This document shows positions 7,556 through 15,025 of a stretch of DNA of 15,520 bases, one piece after another. Every line of letters starts with the position of its first letter. Within the stretch, counting starts at the first letter, position 1. Below the pieces are notes generated by a model, which was not told where the DNA came from, did no database searches, and saw only the letters and a list, made by a program, of their open reading frames with translations. A program made the position numbers and the translations under genes. Source of the DNA: Pirellulales bacterium (lineage in GTDB: Bacteria > Planctomycetota > Planctomycetia > Pirellulales > JALHPA01); NCBI GenBank assembly GCA_022842745.1, contig JALHPA010000007.1, positions 1-15,520 on the forward strand, written 5' to 3'.

Positions 7556-8836
7556 ATGACCGCGTCCGTTCCCGTCGCACCTTACCCACCGCAATCTGCG
7601 AATCCGCCGGGACTGGCTCCGTCCGGCGCGACTGCTTCGCTCCCTCGTCGTTCCGCCGCGCTCGCGCCGCGAGCGGGCTCGTTAAGCGAGGCGACTCCTG
7701 CCGCCCCCGGTTCTGCCCCGGTGAGTACGGCGGCTGCCAGTCAGGCGGATGTGGGCGCGAATCGTGCCACGAAACAACGTCGGACGAGCGTTGGCGGTCG
7801 TCCACTGTCGAAACGCGATGTGTTGTTGTTGGTGACCCAACTCTCGATCATGGTTCGTTCCGGGGTTGACCTCGCCGAGGCGGTTCGCAGCATCTCCGCA
7901 CGATCGACCCGCGCGCCGATTCGCGAAGCGATGGCGGAAGTTTACGCATCCTTGGAATGCGGGTGCCTGCTGTCGCAGGCCCTGGCCGATCAGCGAGATC
8001 GATTTGGCGGCGCGGTAGTGGCGTCAATTGCCGCGGGCGAGTCCTCGGGGCGGCTGCCCGAGGTACTCACCCGTCTGGGCGTCGTCATCCGCGACCAGCT
8101 TCGATTGCAGAGCGCCGTTCGATCGGTCATCAGTTATCCACTGGTGCTGGCGCTCGTTACGATGTTGGTGCTGGCGGCGATGGTCTTCTTCGTGCTGCCG
8201 CAGTTCGCGGGAATTTACGAAGCGTCGCGCGCTCCGACCCCCGCGATCACCCGGCTGCTGCTCGACGCGGCGCAGGTCGCCCAATCGTATTGGTGGCTGC
8301 TGCTCGGAATGGGCGCCTTCGGCGCTTTCGTCGCGGTTCGCTTCGCTCGCACCGCAGCCGGACGGCGACGCATAGACCTGCTTTGTTTTCGCTTGCCAGT
8401 GGTCCGCAAGTTCACTCGCTCACTTCTCGCCGGGCGCGTCTTCCGCTTGCAGGGCATCATGCTCGAAAGTGGCGTGCCAATGCTCGAAGTACTACGGATG
8501 ACGCGGCCGTCGGCCGGCAATAGCTGCTTTGAAGACCTGATTGACCAGATGCAGACGTCCCTGATCAACGGGGAAGGGATGGCGGCGGCCCTGCGCGATT
8601 CAACATGCGTTCCCGATGGCGCCGCCGAAATGGTTGCGACCGCCGAAGCCAACGGCCAGTTGGGAAGCGTCCTTCAATCGGTTGGCGAGTTTTACGAATC
8701 GGAAGGTGAGCAGTACCTCCGCGACGCCGTGAAGATCGCCGAGCCGGCGATCATCGTCGGACTCGGGATGATCGTAGGGGTGATCGTGTTGGCGGTCATG
8801 CTGCCGTTGCTCGACCTGTCGACGGCGGCCATGTAG
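7556..8836 (+). CDS. gspF: Inner-membrane platform protein (GspF/PilC family)
   Basis: This 426-residue polytopic protein is the rotor-like platform on which the GspE ATPase acts. It has two T2SSF repeats, at about 88-215 and 285-415, each with the conserved acidic-glycine motif (AGESSGRLPEVL near 160-171 and ATAEANGQLGSVL near 361-373). Three membrane helices lie at about 195-217, 244-264 and 397-419. The first 85 or so residues are a Pro/Ala/Ser-rich, probably disordered extension before the LSKRDVLLLVTQLSIMV domain start. Family members also begin with a cytoplasmic N-terminal segment, but this low-complexity stretch looks lineage-specific. ATG 7556 has AAGGA nine bases upstream, which supports including the extension. 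It is 24 bases after gspE and 77 bases before the PilM-like gene. Confidence 0.95.
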   Translation: MTASVPVAPYPPQSANPPGLAPSGATASLPRRSAALAPRAGSLSEATPAAPGSAPVSTAAASQADVGANRATKQRRTSVGGRPLSKRDVLLLVTQLSIMVRSGVDLAEAVRSISARSTRAPIREAMAEVYASLECGCLLSQALADQRDRFGGAVVASIAAGESSGRLPEVLTRLGVVIRDQLRLQSAVRSVISYPLVLALVTMLVLAAMVFFVLPQFAGIYEASRAPTPAITRLLLDAAQVAQSYWWLLLGMGAFGAFVAVRFARTAAGRRRIDLLCFRLPVVRKFTRSLLAGRVFRLQGIMLESGVPMLEVLRMTRPSAGNSCFEDLIDQMQTSLINGEGMAAALRDSTCVPDGAAEMVATAEANGQLGSVLQSVGEFYESEGEQYLRDAVKIAEPAIIVGLGMIVGVIVLAVMLPLLDLSTAAM

Positions 8837-8913
8837 CACGAACGAGCCTCGCCAATGAATGGAGCCAAAAACGACCGAGCCCGCGCGATGGGCCGCCCCG
8901 GTGCGAAAGACAG

Positions 8914-9975
8914 ATGAGTTCAATATTGCAACAACGTCAGCCGCCAGGCAGCCTGCGACTTGGAAGCATCGTCACGGGCGTCGACATCGGCACGCACTCC
9001 GCGAAGCTGGTGGTGCGGCGCTGGAGCGGCGGATGCTGGCGAATCGTCGGAGCCAGTTGCCTTCGGCTGTCCCCCACGGCTCGGGCGAACGCCGCCGAAC
9101 TGGCCCGGACGCTTCGTCCTTGGCTGCGTGAACAGGGCGAGGCTGGTCGCCGTGATCTTGTCTGCAGTCTGCCTTCCGAGTTGGTCGACTACGAAGCCGT
9201 GCCCATCACGCCGGAAGATGGTGACAATCTCGCTCACTGCGCGGAGGAGTCGATGCGGCAGTTGCTCGGTGACGAGACGTCGCTCGCGGCCTTCGACTAT
9301 TGGTGCGCCGTCTCGGCCGGGAAGCATGCTCCGACGACGCTCCATTTGGCCTGGACGGCAAGCGATTTCGCTGCCCAGCTCGCGTCAAGTCTGACGAAAG
9401 ATGGCTGGCGAGTACTCGCCATCGACGCTCCTTTTACCTCGGCTGCCTGCGCTGCTGCCGATCCGAACAAATCCACTCTGGCGGTCGATATCGGCGGTGG
9501 GCAGGCGTCGCTCATTTGGTCGCGGGGCGGAGTCGCCGAGTACGTACGCAATCGAGTTCCGTTTGCGGCCAGATCGGCGACCGATGAACTCTCCGAGGCC
9601 ATGGGAATTCGCGCCACCGCCGCCGAAGAATTGCTGGCCTCATGGGGATTGGGCGATTCGGCCGAGGCCGTCGGCCAGCCGCTCGAGGTCGCTGTGACCA
9701 AGCATCTGGCGGGCTGGCTGGGCAAACTCAACTTTGAACTCGGACGGACCATTCAGTATCTCCAACTTCTTCATGGCGGCAGCGCCGTCGCGGAAATTGT
9801 ACTCTGCGGCGGCGGAGCCTGTGTTCGCGGACTCTCTCGCTGGTTGGAATCTAGGATTAATTTGCCCGTTCGCCGCGCCGATTTGCCATCTGGCTGGCAC
9901 TGGCATGCAGCCGAGCCGTATTCACCGTTGTACGCCCAGGCGGTTGCTCTGACGCGATACGGAGATCATCAATGA
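8914..9975 (+). CDS. pilM: PilM-like actin-fold assembly protein (cytoplasmic GspL counterpart)
   Basis: This 353-residue protein of the ASKHA/actin fold has three nucleotide-pocket motifs in order: GVDIGTHSAKLV at 22-33 (phosphate 1), AVDIGGGQASL at 190-200 (phosphate 2) and VLCGGGACVRGL at 296-307 (adenosine). LNFELGRTIQYL (272-283) matches the helix that precedes the third motif in PilM proteins. PilM is a cytoplasmic ring protein that binds the N-terminal tail of PilN and links the platform to the ATPase; GspL fuses the same functions in classical type II secretion. Here PilM and PilN are separate genes overlapping by ATGA, as in type IV pilus systems. There is no strong ribosome site before ATG 8914. 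Confidence 0.88.
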   Translation: MSSILQQRQPPGSLRLGSIVTGVDIGTHSAKLVVRRWSGGCWRIVGASCLRLSPTARANAAELARTLRPWLREQGEAGRRDLVCSLPSELVDYEAVPITPEDGDNLAHCAEESMRQLLGDETSLAAFDYWCAVSAGKHAPTTLHLAWTASDFAAQLASSLTKDGWRVLAIDAPFTSAACAAADPNKSTLAVDIGGGQASLIWSRGGVAEYVRNRVPFAARSATDELSEAMGIRATAAEELLASWGLGDSAEAVGQPLEVAVTKHLAGWLGKLNFELGRTIQYLQLLHGGSAVAEIVLCGGGACVRGLSRWLESRINLPVRRADLPSGWHWHAAEPYSPLYAQAVALTRYGDHQ

Positions 9976-10556
9976 AATACCGCGTCAACCTTTTGCCTGT
10001 CGCTAGTCAACGCCGATTCGAACACCGTCGGCTAGGGCGTTTTTGGACCGCGATCTGGCTGTTGTCGGCCGGACTGCTCTTGGCAGGGCACCTCGTGCTA
10101 GTTCAATTGCATCGGACGGCGCAGCGAGAACTCGACGCAGCAAAGGCGTCCTCCGCGCCGATCCGCCGCGCCGAGGCCGATATTCGCCGATTGCAGAGCA
10201 CTCTGGAAGCGGAACGGCGGAACATCGAGTTGTGCCTCGCCCTTGAGCAAACCGACGTGCCGCTCGCACTGCTGCAAGTAGTGGGAGACAGTTGCCGTGG
10301 CCTAGGCACGGATATCCAGCTTGAGTCACTACGAGTCGATGAGTTGACCGTGGCTAAAGCCCCCGAGGGAAAAGAGCCTGTGCCTCGCAAGCAAATCCTG
10401 CTGGTGGGAACCGCCGACGGCGACGCACGTGTAACTTCCTTCGTTCGTGCATTGGAATCCAGCCAGGCTTTTCAAGCTGTGGCGTTGGAGGCTTCACAGG
10501 CTCAGTCCGAACAGGTGCTGTCGCGGCGGTCATTTCAGATCCGCTGCCAGCAATAG
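9972..10556 (+). CDS. pilN: PilN-like inner-membrane assembly protein
   Basis: This 194-residue bitopic protein starts with MKYRVNLLP, which contains the (V/I)NLLP tail that docks into PilM in type IV pilus systems. A membrane helix lies at about 24-46, followed by a coiled-coil segment to about 95 and a periplasmic alpha/beta domain. A GGAG seven bases upstream of the ATG supports the start, which overlaps the PilM-like stop. The order PilM-PilN-PilO-PilP and the protein size fit the alignment subcomplex that joins the inner-membrane motor to the outer-membrane secretin. Sequence similarity outside the NLLP motif is weak in this family, so the call rests on motif, topology and gene order. 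Confidence 0.85.
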   Translation: MKYRVNLLPVASQRRFEHRRLGRFWTAIWLLSAGLLLAGHLVLVQLHRTAQRELDAAKASSAPIRRAEADIRRLQSTLEAERRNIELCLALEQTDVPLALLQVVGDSCRGLGTDIQLESLRVDELTVAKAPEGKEPVPRKQILLVGTADGDARVTSFVRALESSQAFQAVALEASQAQSEQVLSRRSFQIRCQQ

Positions 10557-10608
10557 TCAAACGCAACCAGTAGTCGCCTGTCCCTGGCAAGCGACGAAAG
10601 GATAGAAC

Positions 10609-11196
10609 ATGCAAGTCTCGGGTTCCGAGCTGTCGTTGCAGACGATTCGCCGCGGTTGGATGGCGGGCGGCCCGGCCGTCGCGTTGGTCTTGATCGGCGC
10701 ATGGTGGTGGCTGCTGGGAGGGCCGATCATCGCCGCTCGAGAGGAAGTGAATCGCGAGTTGGAGGAAGTTAGCTCCCTCCGAACTGGGGAGCATGCCATT
10801 CGCCAGCGGCTGGTACAGGTTGCCGCCGAAGCAGAGCAAACAAGGCGAGCGGAAGAAGCCCGCCGGCGGCGGATTCTCGAAAAGCACGATGACGCGAGTT
10901 TTCTCCATTGGGTGAATCAGCAAGCCCATGAGTGCGGCCTGGTCGTGCGGGATTTTCGGCCGGCTGGACGGGTTGTGCTCGGTGAGTACGAGCGCAGCGG
11001 GGTGTTGATCGAATCGCAGGGCACCTACGAAGTCATCTGTCAATTTCTGGACAGGCTTCGCGCCTGCTCTCGCATGAACCGTGTTTCAAGTTTCGAAATC
11101 ACTCCCCGCGACGCTGAGCGAACGACTTTCGCGCTTAGCATGCAAATCGTGCTCTTTGCTCAAGCACCGCTGCGAACGTCAAACCCTCCCCATTAG
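10609..11196 (+). CDS. pilO: PilO/GspM-like inner-membrane assembly protein
   Basis: This 195-residue bitopic protein has a membrane helix at about 21-40 (AVALVLIGAWWWLL), a charged coiled coil at about 42-92 and a periplasmic ferredoxin-like domain. The part GTYEVICQFLDRLRACSRM and the following strand match the typical PilO pattern of G-x-Y followed by a helix. AAAGGA lies eight bases before ATG 10609. In known systems PilO pairs with PilN in the periplasm. It sits 52 bases after the PilN-like gene and ten bases before the PilP-like one. GspM is the equivalent in classical type II secretion, and the choice of name follows the neighbouring PilM and PilN. Confidence 0.82.
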   Translation: MQVSGSELSLQTIRRGWMAGGPAVALVLIGAWWWLLGGPIIAAREEVNRELEEVSSLRTGEHAIRQRLVQVAAEAEQTRRAEEARRRRILEKHDDASFLHWVNQQAHECGLVVRDFRPAGRVVLGEYERSGVLIESQGTYEVICQFLDRLRACSRMNRVSSFEITPRDAERTTFALSMQIVLFAQAPLRTSNPPH

Positions 11197-11206
11197 GGAC
11201 CGAATC

Positions 11207-11854
11207 ATGGCGATTGGCGTGAACACGACAACACCGGCCGCGCGGCAACGAACGAAGATACTCGCCGCCATACTATTGGGGCTCACGCTGCTCGTCGTCC
11301 TCAGCCGGAGGAGCGACGAACCTCTGGACGTCGTCGTTAATTCTGCGCCGCAACCGGCTGAGCGGCCACAGTCAGCGATTTCGCCAACTCCCTCTACGGC
11401 ACTGAAGGCGGATAGCGCCGGTCGGGCGGCGCAGCGCCATTTACCGGCCGTCGAGATGCGTCGCATCCTTGCTAACAACCCGTTTAGCGGCAAGCAGGAT
11501 TCCACCGCTACGTCGAAGTCAATCGGGCGATCGGGTTCTGCGGTCTCGTCGACAGCAAGGGATCCCGAGAATCGACAACCAGGTGACGGAGCTGACCACT
11601 TGGAGAAGAAAGCGCCCGCGGCGCCCGGCGTTTCGCCGATCGTCTCCGTCGCGAGCGAAGGACTCCAGGGAACCGAATCACCAACAATTTCCGTCTCAGC
11701 CATTGTCATGGGCGGCGGCCGCCCTGCCGCCCTGATCGGTGATCAATTGTTCTACGAGGACGACGCCATCGACAGCCGGTGGAAGATCTTGGCGATCCGA
11801 TCCCACAGCATTGTCGTCCAGCCAATGTCCGCCTCGACGTCTCACGCCGACTAA
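11207..11854 (+). CDS. PilP/GspC-like inner-membrane protein, last gene of the assembly cluster
   Basis: This 215-residue protein has one membrane helix at about 18-34, a long Pro/Ser/Ala-rich linker, the motif MRRILANNPFSG, a second low-complexity linker and a small C-terminal beta domain. That domain reads ISVSAIVMGGGRPAALIGDQLFYEDD, then WKILAIRSHSIVVQ, which resembles the homology region of GspC and PilP that contacts the secretin. The frame is open farther left into the PilO-like gene, but ATG 11207 has AGGGA (overlapping the previous stop) at good spacing and puts the helix near the N-terminus. The likely role is connecting the platform to an outer-membrane secretin, which is not encoded in the window. 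The call depends on topology, the C-terminal pattern and gene order. Confidence 0.7.
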   Translation: MAIGVNTTTPAARQRTKILAAILLGLTLLVVLSRRSDEPLDVVVNSAPQPAERPQSAISPTPSTALKADSAGRAAQRHLPAVEMRRILANNPFSGKQDSTATSKSIGRSGSAVSSTARDPENRQPGDGADHLEKKAPAAPGVSPIVSVASEGLQGTESPTISVSAIVMGGGRPAALIGDQLFYEDDAIDSRWKILAIRSHSIVVQPMSASTSHAD

Positions 11855-11885
11855 CCCCGCCGAACATTGGTAACTCAACCGACCC

Positions 11886-11936
11886 GGCTCCGGGAATACG
11901 TCTCGATTTGCCAATCCATGAGGACGTCCCGGAGCT
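11886..11936 (+). other. Long stem-loop just after the secretion cluster
   Basis: GCTCCGGGA (11887-11895) is perfectly repeated in inverted form as TCCCGGAGC (11927-11935). After a three-base bulge the inner CGTC (11899-11902) can pair with GACG (11923-11926), and a G-T pair can extend the base. No T run follows. It lies 32 bases after the last gene of the cluster, where it may protect the 3' end of the message or mark its end. Confidence 0.4.
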
Positions 11937-12045
11937 CACGGGTCGCCCATGATCCATTTGACTGGGGTGTTTCCGCCGCCTCCATTTCAGCGCCACCGCT
12001 AGTGGCCTCAACCAGATACGACCCGCAAGCTCATCCCCGCAGGTC

Positions 12046-12077
12046 TTTGCGGTAGAACGCGAAAAGCGCTCCGCAAA
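12046..12077 (+). other. Nested hairpin in the convergent intergenic region
   Basis: TTTGCGG (12046-12052) pairs with CCGCAAA (12071-12077). Inside, AG (12054-12055) pairs with CT (12069-12070) and CGC (12058-12060) with GCG (12066-12068) around a GAAAA loop. An alternative fold pairs AGAACGC (12054-12060) with GCGTTCT (12085-12091), so two mutually exclusive structures are possible. No T run follows on either strand. The role is unknown. Confidence 0.35.
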
Positions 12078-12114
12078 AATACAAGCGTTCTCGCCCGTTG
12101 CTGGGCAAGCCAAC

Positions 12115-12138
12115 AAAACAGCCGACTTGCGTCGGCTG
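12115..12138 (-). terminator. Intrinsic terminator of the PEP-CTERM gene
   Basis: A perfect eight-base stem, CAGCCGAC with GTCGGCTG around a four-base loop (12119-12138), is followed on the minus strand by TTTTGTT. It begins 45 bases beyond the stop of the PEP-CTERM gene. On the plus strand the hairpin is followed by only four A, so it works in the leftward direction. Confidence 0.75.
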
Positions 12139-12183
12139 AAAATGGAATCTTTACGTTTTGGTACCCGGCTCGCTCGTCGCCGC

Positions 12184-12951
12184 TTATTGGCGACTGCGAC
12201 GCGATTTTAATCGCGTGGCCATTGCGACCATGCTCAGCATGCTCCAGACGAGCAGGGATGCCGGTTCGGGCACGACGCCCACCGGCGGGGAGAAATCGAC
12301 CAGGACGCTGACGTTATCGACTCCGGCGTTCAAGAAAAACTGATTGTCGACTTCAGCGAATCGAATTTGGAATGTGCCCCCCCCACTCACCAACGCCGTG
12401 ATGTCAAAGCTGTACGGCGTGAATGGATTGGGGTTCGTCATTTGGTCGTCCACCCCCAGGTAAAAATTTGCCAGTACTTCGCTAGGGCCGGTATCGAACG
12501 GCCCAGCAGTGCCGGTCAACAAGTCGACTCGGGTGTGCTGATTGGGATCCGTAATGTCGGTCAAGCCATCCGGATCGACAATCGGTCCAGAGTCCGAATC
12601 GTTCGCGAAATAGCTAAACGACAATATCGCCGAAAGCGTTCCCACGGGGACCGTGAAGGATTGGGTTAACGAATGCGATCCAGGGCCGTTCTGATCGGTC
12701 ACCGCGTAAAACGATCCAGAGGATCCGACCGCCGAAGTCGCGCTGTTCGATATGGGGGTGGTAGCGCCTGGCGTGCTTACGAACCAACTGCCGTCACCCC
12801 CCGGCAAGTCCGTCACGGTCCAGAATTGAAAATCGCCGGTCTCAAACCCGCCATTCTCGATCAATTCGGTCGCCGCAAAGGCGCCGTTTGTCATGGAACC
12901 GACCGATATCGCCAGTGCGATTGCAAAAATCCATCCGCGATTGCGCGTCAT
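12184..12951 (-). CDS. PEP-CTERM sorting domain protein, secreted, function unknown
   Basis: This 255-residue exported protein has a signal peptide (MTRNRGWIFAIALAISVG) with likely cleavage after GAFA at about residue 26. The mature region starts ATELIENGGFETGDFQFWTV, a motif often seen at the start of beta-sandwich domains of PEP-CTERM proteins, and is rich in Asn, Thr, Ser, Asp and Gly. The C-terminus carries a PEP-CTERM signal: VPEPAS (from 227), a hydrophobic segment (LLVWSMLSMVAMA) and an Arg-rich tail. Such proteins are cut and anchored by an exosortase, not encoded in the window, and usually belong to the cell surface or extracellular matrix. ATG 12951 has GGAG six bases upstream; an in-frame TTG at 12963 overlaps that site and is unlikely to be used. 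It ends at its own terminator and converges with the secretion cluster. The biochemical function is not known. Confidence 0.92.
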   Translation of the reverse strand: MTRNRGWIFAIALAISVGSMTNGAFAATELIENGGFETGDFQFWTVTDLPGGDGSWFVSTPGATTPISNSATSAVGSSGSFYAVTDQNGPGSHSLTQSFTVPVGTLSAILSFSYFANDSDSGPIVDPDGLTDITDPNQHTRVDLLTGTAGPFDTGPSEVLANFYLGVDDQMTNPNPFTPYSFDITALVSGGGTFQIRFAEVDNQFFLNAGVDNVSVLVDFSPPVGVVPEPASLLVWSMLSMVAMATRLKSRRSRQ

Positions 12952-12980
12952 GGTGTACTCCAAGAGTTCTCAATTCGTGC

Positions 12981-12998
12981 CGGTAGGTACTCCTACCG
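12981..12998 (-). promoter_or_regulatory. Inverted repeat in the 5' leader of the PEP-CTERM gene
   Basis: CGGTAGG (12981-12987) and CCTACCG (12992-12998) form a perfect seven-base inverted repeat around TACT, ending about 30 bases before the start codon. As DNA it could be a repressor or activator site; as RNA it would be a tight hairpin in the leader. No T run follows it in the direction of the gene. Confidence 0.45.
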
Positions 12999-13101
12999 AT
13001 TATTTGCCGCCGAGGGTCCATTCCTTACGGAGGGCCGCAAAAAAAAAGCCCTGTTTCGCCCATTGATTCGTCGCCACAAACCGCGGACGGAATGCGAGGA
13101 G

Positions 13102-13117
13102 GCAATCAATCGGCCAG
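13102..13117 (-). promoter_or_regulatory. Possible sigma-54 promoter upstream of the PEP-CTERM gene
   Basis: On the minus strand, CTGGC (13113-13117) and TTGC (13102-13105) are separated by exactly seven bases, matching the -24 (TGGC) and -12 (TTGC) elements of sigma-54 promoters. The intermediate consensus ACG is not kept. Transcription would start near 13090 and give a leader of about 140 bases containing the inverted repeat at 12981-12998. Sigma-54 control of PEP-CTERM genes is known in some bacteria, which makes the position plausible. Confidence 0.35.
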
Positions 13118-13160
13118 CGTTAGGTATATCCTCAAGCCAAATCTGTTCCGAGGGCGTGGC

Positions 13161-13183
13161 AAAATTGCCCCCGCGAGGGGCAA
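13161..13183 (-). terminator. Intrinsic terminator of the DUF1559 gene
   Basis: TTGCCCC and GGGGCAA form a perfect seven-base stem around a five-base loop (13165-13183). On the minus strand it is followed by TTTTG. It lies 23 bases after the stop of the DUF1559 gene, the normal distance for an intrinsic terminator, and separates that operon from the PEP-CTERM gene. Confidence 0.75.
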
Positions 13184-13206
13184 CAATCGAATATCGTCGA
13201 ACCCCC

Positions 13207-15021
13207 TCACCGTTCCAGCATCTCCCACAACAGCGTCTCTCCGCCATTCCGCGTCAACGCCGCCGCGAAAGCCTCTCTGGAAACCCGTTTGCTCAAATAG
13301 CGAACCGATGCATCCGCACACGCCACGAGGAAATACTCCCCCGGTCGCCGCGCGACAGCCTTTAACGGCGCCTGCATATCGACTTCCCAATCCGCAGGCT
13401 TCGTCCAAACGATCTCGTGCTCTTCGTCCACCTCGATCAGAAAGATCGTTTTTGACGTCCCGTCGGAATAATCCCCGATCGTAAACCGCTTGCCCGGAGC
13501 AAACGCCAGTTTCTCCCCGACCGGCGCCAGATACGGCGTCTTGCCGCTGCCAGGGTCTCCGCCCGGCGCGCGGTACGCGCTGGGAATTCTCGCAATCAAC
13601 TTCTGATTGTGCTCGCTGTCCCACGCCTCATCCAATCGAAACTCCGCCAGCAATTTGTCCCCCCCCTCATAGAGATACGGCAGAACGGCAACCCGCCAGC
13701 TCAACAGCGGCCTGCCGTTCGCATCCTGAATCGCGGGGGCGGGAAACTGTTTCTTCGCATCAAAATACCCGTGCAGCGCAAGGGCGATCGTCCGCAGCTT
13801 GTCCTTCGACTGCCGGTTCAACGGCGCCGCCAGCAATTCCACCAGCGCCTCGCGCCCCGGCGTCGACAACCCCGCGGCGACAGACGCTAGCTTGGCGCTT
13901 CCAACCACGCGGTCTCCATCCGCCTTCGCCGAAAACATCTCCGCCAACTTGGCCACATTGGGAACATGCCGAATCGGATGCTCACGCAATAGGCCAATCC
14001 CGTACGAAATCAACCGCTGCAACCGCTCGGCCGCGCCCGCGTCGGCGGACTGCACGATCAACTCGACCCCTTCACCCGCGGCGTCCTCGCTGCGAACCAT
14101 CCCCAACGACGCCCATCGGACTCCCTCCGCGACCGTTCGCCCGATCGACGTCTCCTTATCGAAGTGCTGATCTCCAATCAACTCCACCGCCGCCTGCGCA
14201 AAAACCGGAGGCGGAAGCGCCACGACCTGCCAAGGCGACTCGTCGTGGGCGGCCAACGCCGCCGTCAACCCAGCGCGTGCCCTGGCCTTGAGCGCCGCCA
14301 CGTGCTTCAGCATTTCAGCCGACCCGGCAACCACCGCCCGGCCCCGCCCGGCGTCGTCAAAGATCGCCGTCGCCTCCCGCCATTGCTGGGCCAGCGGCCG
14401 CCCCCCCCTCGCTCCCGGCGAGTCTCCCTCGGCAACAGGCCCCCCTTCCAGTTCCTTGCGCACAGCTTCCAGCTCTACGCCTTCACAAACCGGAACGACC
14501 AAAAATCCCCAGCGGAAAGGCGGAAAAACGAGCCGGTCCTGCGACGTTTCGCTCTCCAAATTGCGCACCGTCATCAACACGAATACGTCCTTGACCCCCA
14601 GTGTACGCAGCGCCGAGAAACGCTCGAACAGATCGCGTCGCTCCGTTCGCCACAGTCGCGCTATCGCCTCCGATTGTTGTGCCTCCTCCAAAAACCACGC
14701 ATCCGCCCCCTTGCAAACTTTCGCAAAGTCGATCTGGCTCAGATCGAACCGGACTAGTCCAATCGTCAAGTCGTCGATAAATGGGGCAACGCTCTTACCC
14801 CGCGATTCAGCCGCCGGCGTGGCCGGCCGTTCTTGTCGAGCCGCCGCTCCCGGCGTTTCTGCCGCCGCCCCCCCCGTCTGTGCCGCCGCGCTTCCGGGAA
14901 ATGCCCAACCCAGCCAAACGCAGGCATACACTGCCACAAGCATTCGCCTCGCGGCCCCCCCGAATTGTGCTTTTCGATGTCGCATACTAGCCGTCCAAAA
15001 AAAGATTCTCCCGCCGAACAT
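13207..15021 (-). CDS. Exported DUF1559-domain protein with a large uncharacterised N-terminal region
   Basis: This 604-residue protein has a basic N-terminus, then a signal peptide core (MLVAVYACVWLGWAF) with likely cleavage after SAAA at about residue 47. An Ala/Gly/Pro-rich linker follows to about 78, then a region of about 330 residues I do not recognise, which includes VRFDLSQIDFAKV and an ADAWF segment. A DUF1559-like domain occupies about 408-545: LRTIALALHGYFDAKKQFPAP, LSWRVAVLPYL, FRLDEAWDSEHN, DGTSKTIFLIE and IVWTKPADW. In planctomycetes this domain usually follows a pilin-like helix; here it is the C-terminal half of a signal-peptide protein. ATG 15021 has GGAG five bases upstream, overlapping the stop of the previous gene; ATG 14985 would shorten the long n-region by 12 residues. 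Location is probably periplasmic or extracellular; function unknown. Confidence 0.85.
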   Translation of the reverse strand: MFGGRIFFWTASMRHRKAQFGGAARRMLVAVYACVWLGWAFPGSAAAQTGGAAAETPGAAARQERPATPAAESRGKSVAPFIDDLTIGLVRFDLSQIDFAKVCKGADAWFLEEAQQSEAIARLWRTERRDLFERFSALRTLGVKDVFVLMTVRNLESETSQDRLVFPPFRWGFLVVPVCEGVELEAVRKELEGGPVAEGDSPGARGGRPLAQQWREATAIFDDAGRGRAVVAGSAEMLKHVAALKARARAGLTAALAAHDESPWQVVALPPPVFAQAAVELIGDQHFDKETSIGRTVAEGVRWASLGMVRSEDAAGEGVELIVQSADAGAAERLQRLISYGIGLLREHPIRHVPNVAKLAEMFSAKADGDRVVGSAKLASVAAGLSTPGREALVELLAAPLNRQSKDKLRTIALALHGYFDAKKQFPAPAIQDANGRPLLSWRVAVLPYLYEGGDKLLAEFRLDEAWDSEHNQKLIARIPSAYRAPGGDPGSGKTPYLAPVGEKLAFAPGKRFTIGDYSDGTSKTIFLIEVDEEHEIVWTKPADWEVDMQAPLKAVARRPGEYFLVACADASVRYLSKRVSREAFAAALTRNGGETLLWEMLER

Positions 15022-15025
15022 CGCC

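Larger units (their letters stand above)
11855..12183. other. Non-coding stretch between convergent genes, with several inverted repeats
   Basis: These 329 bases separate the end of the rightward secretion cluster from the end of the leftward PEP-CTERM gene. No reading frame in it looks like a gene. It holds two inverted repeats nearer the secretion cluster and an intrinsic terminator facing the PEP-CTERM gene, each listed separately. No T-tailed terminator serving the rightward cluster was found, so that cluster may end by Rho or by one of the hairpins. Confidence 0.6.

Noticed and set aside
13032..13051. GGGC and GCCC flanking a run of nine A (13039-13047) as a terminator
   Set aside because: The stem is only four bases and the A/T run lies inside the loop, not after the stem, on either strand.
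12673..13365. A 230-codon plus-strand frame across the PEP-CTERM 5' half and its upstream region
   Set aside because: It is antisense to the PEP-CTERM gene, passes through a terminator hairpin and resembles no protein family.
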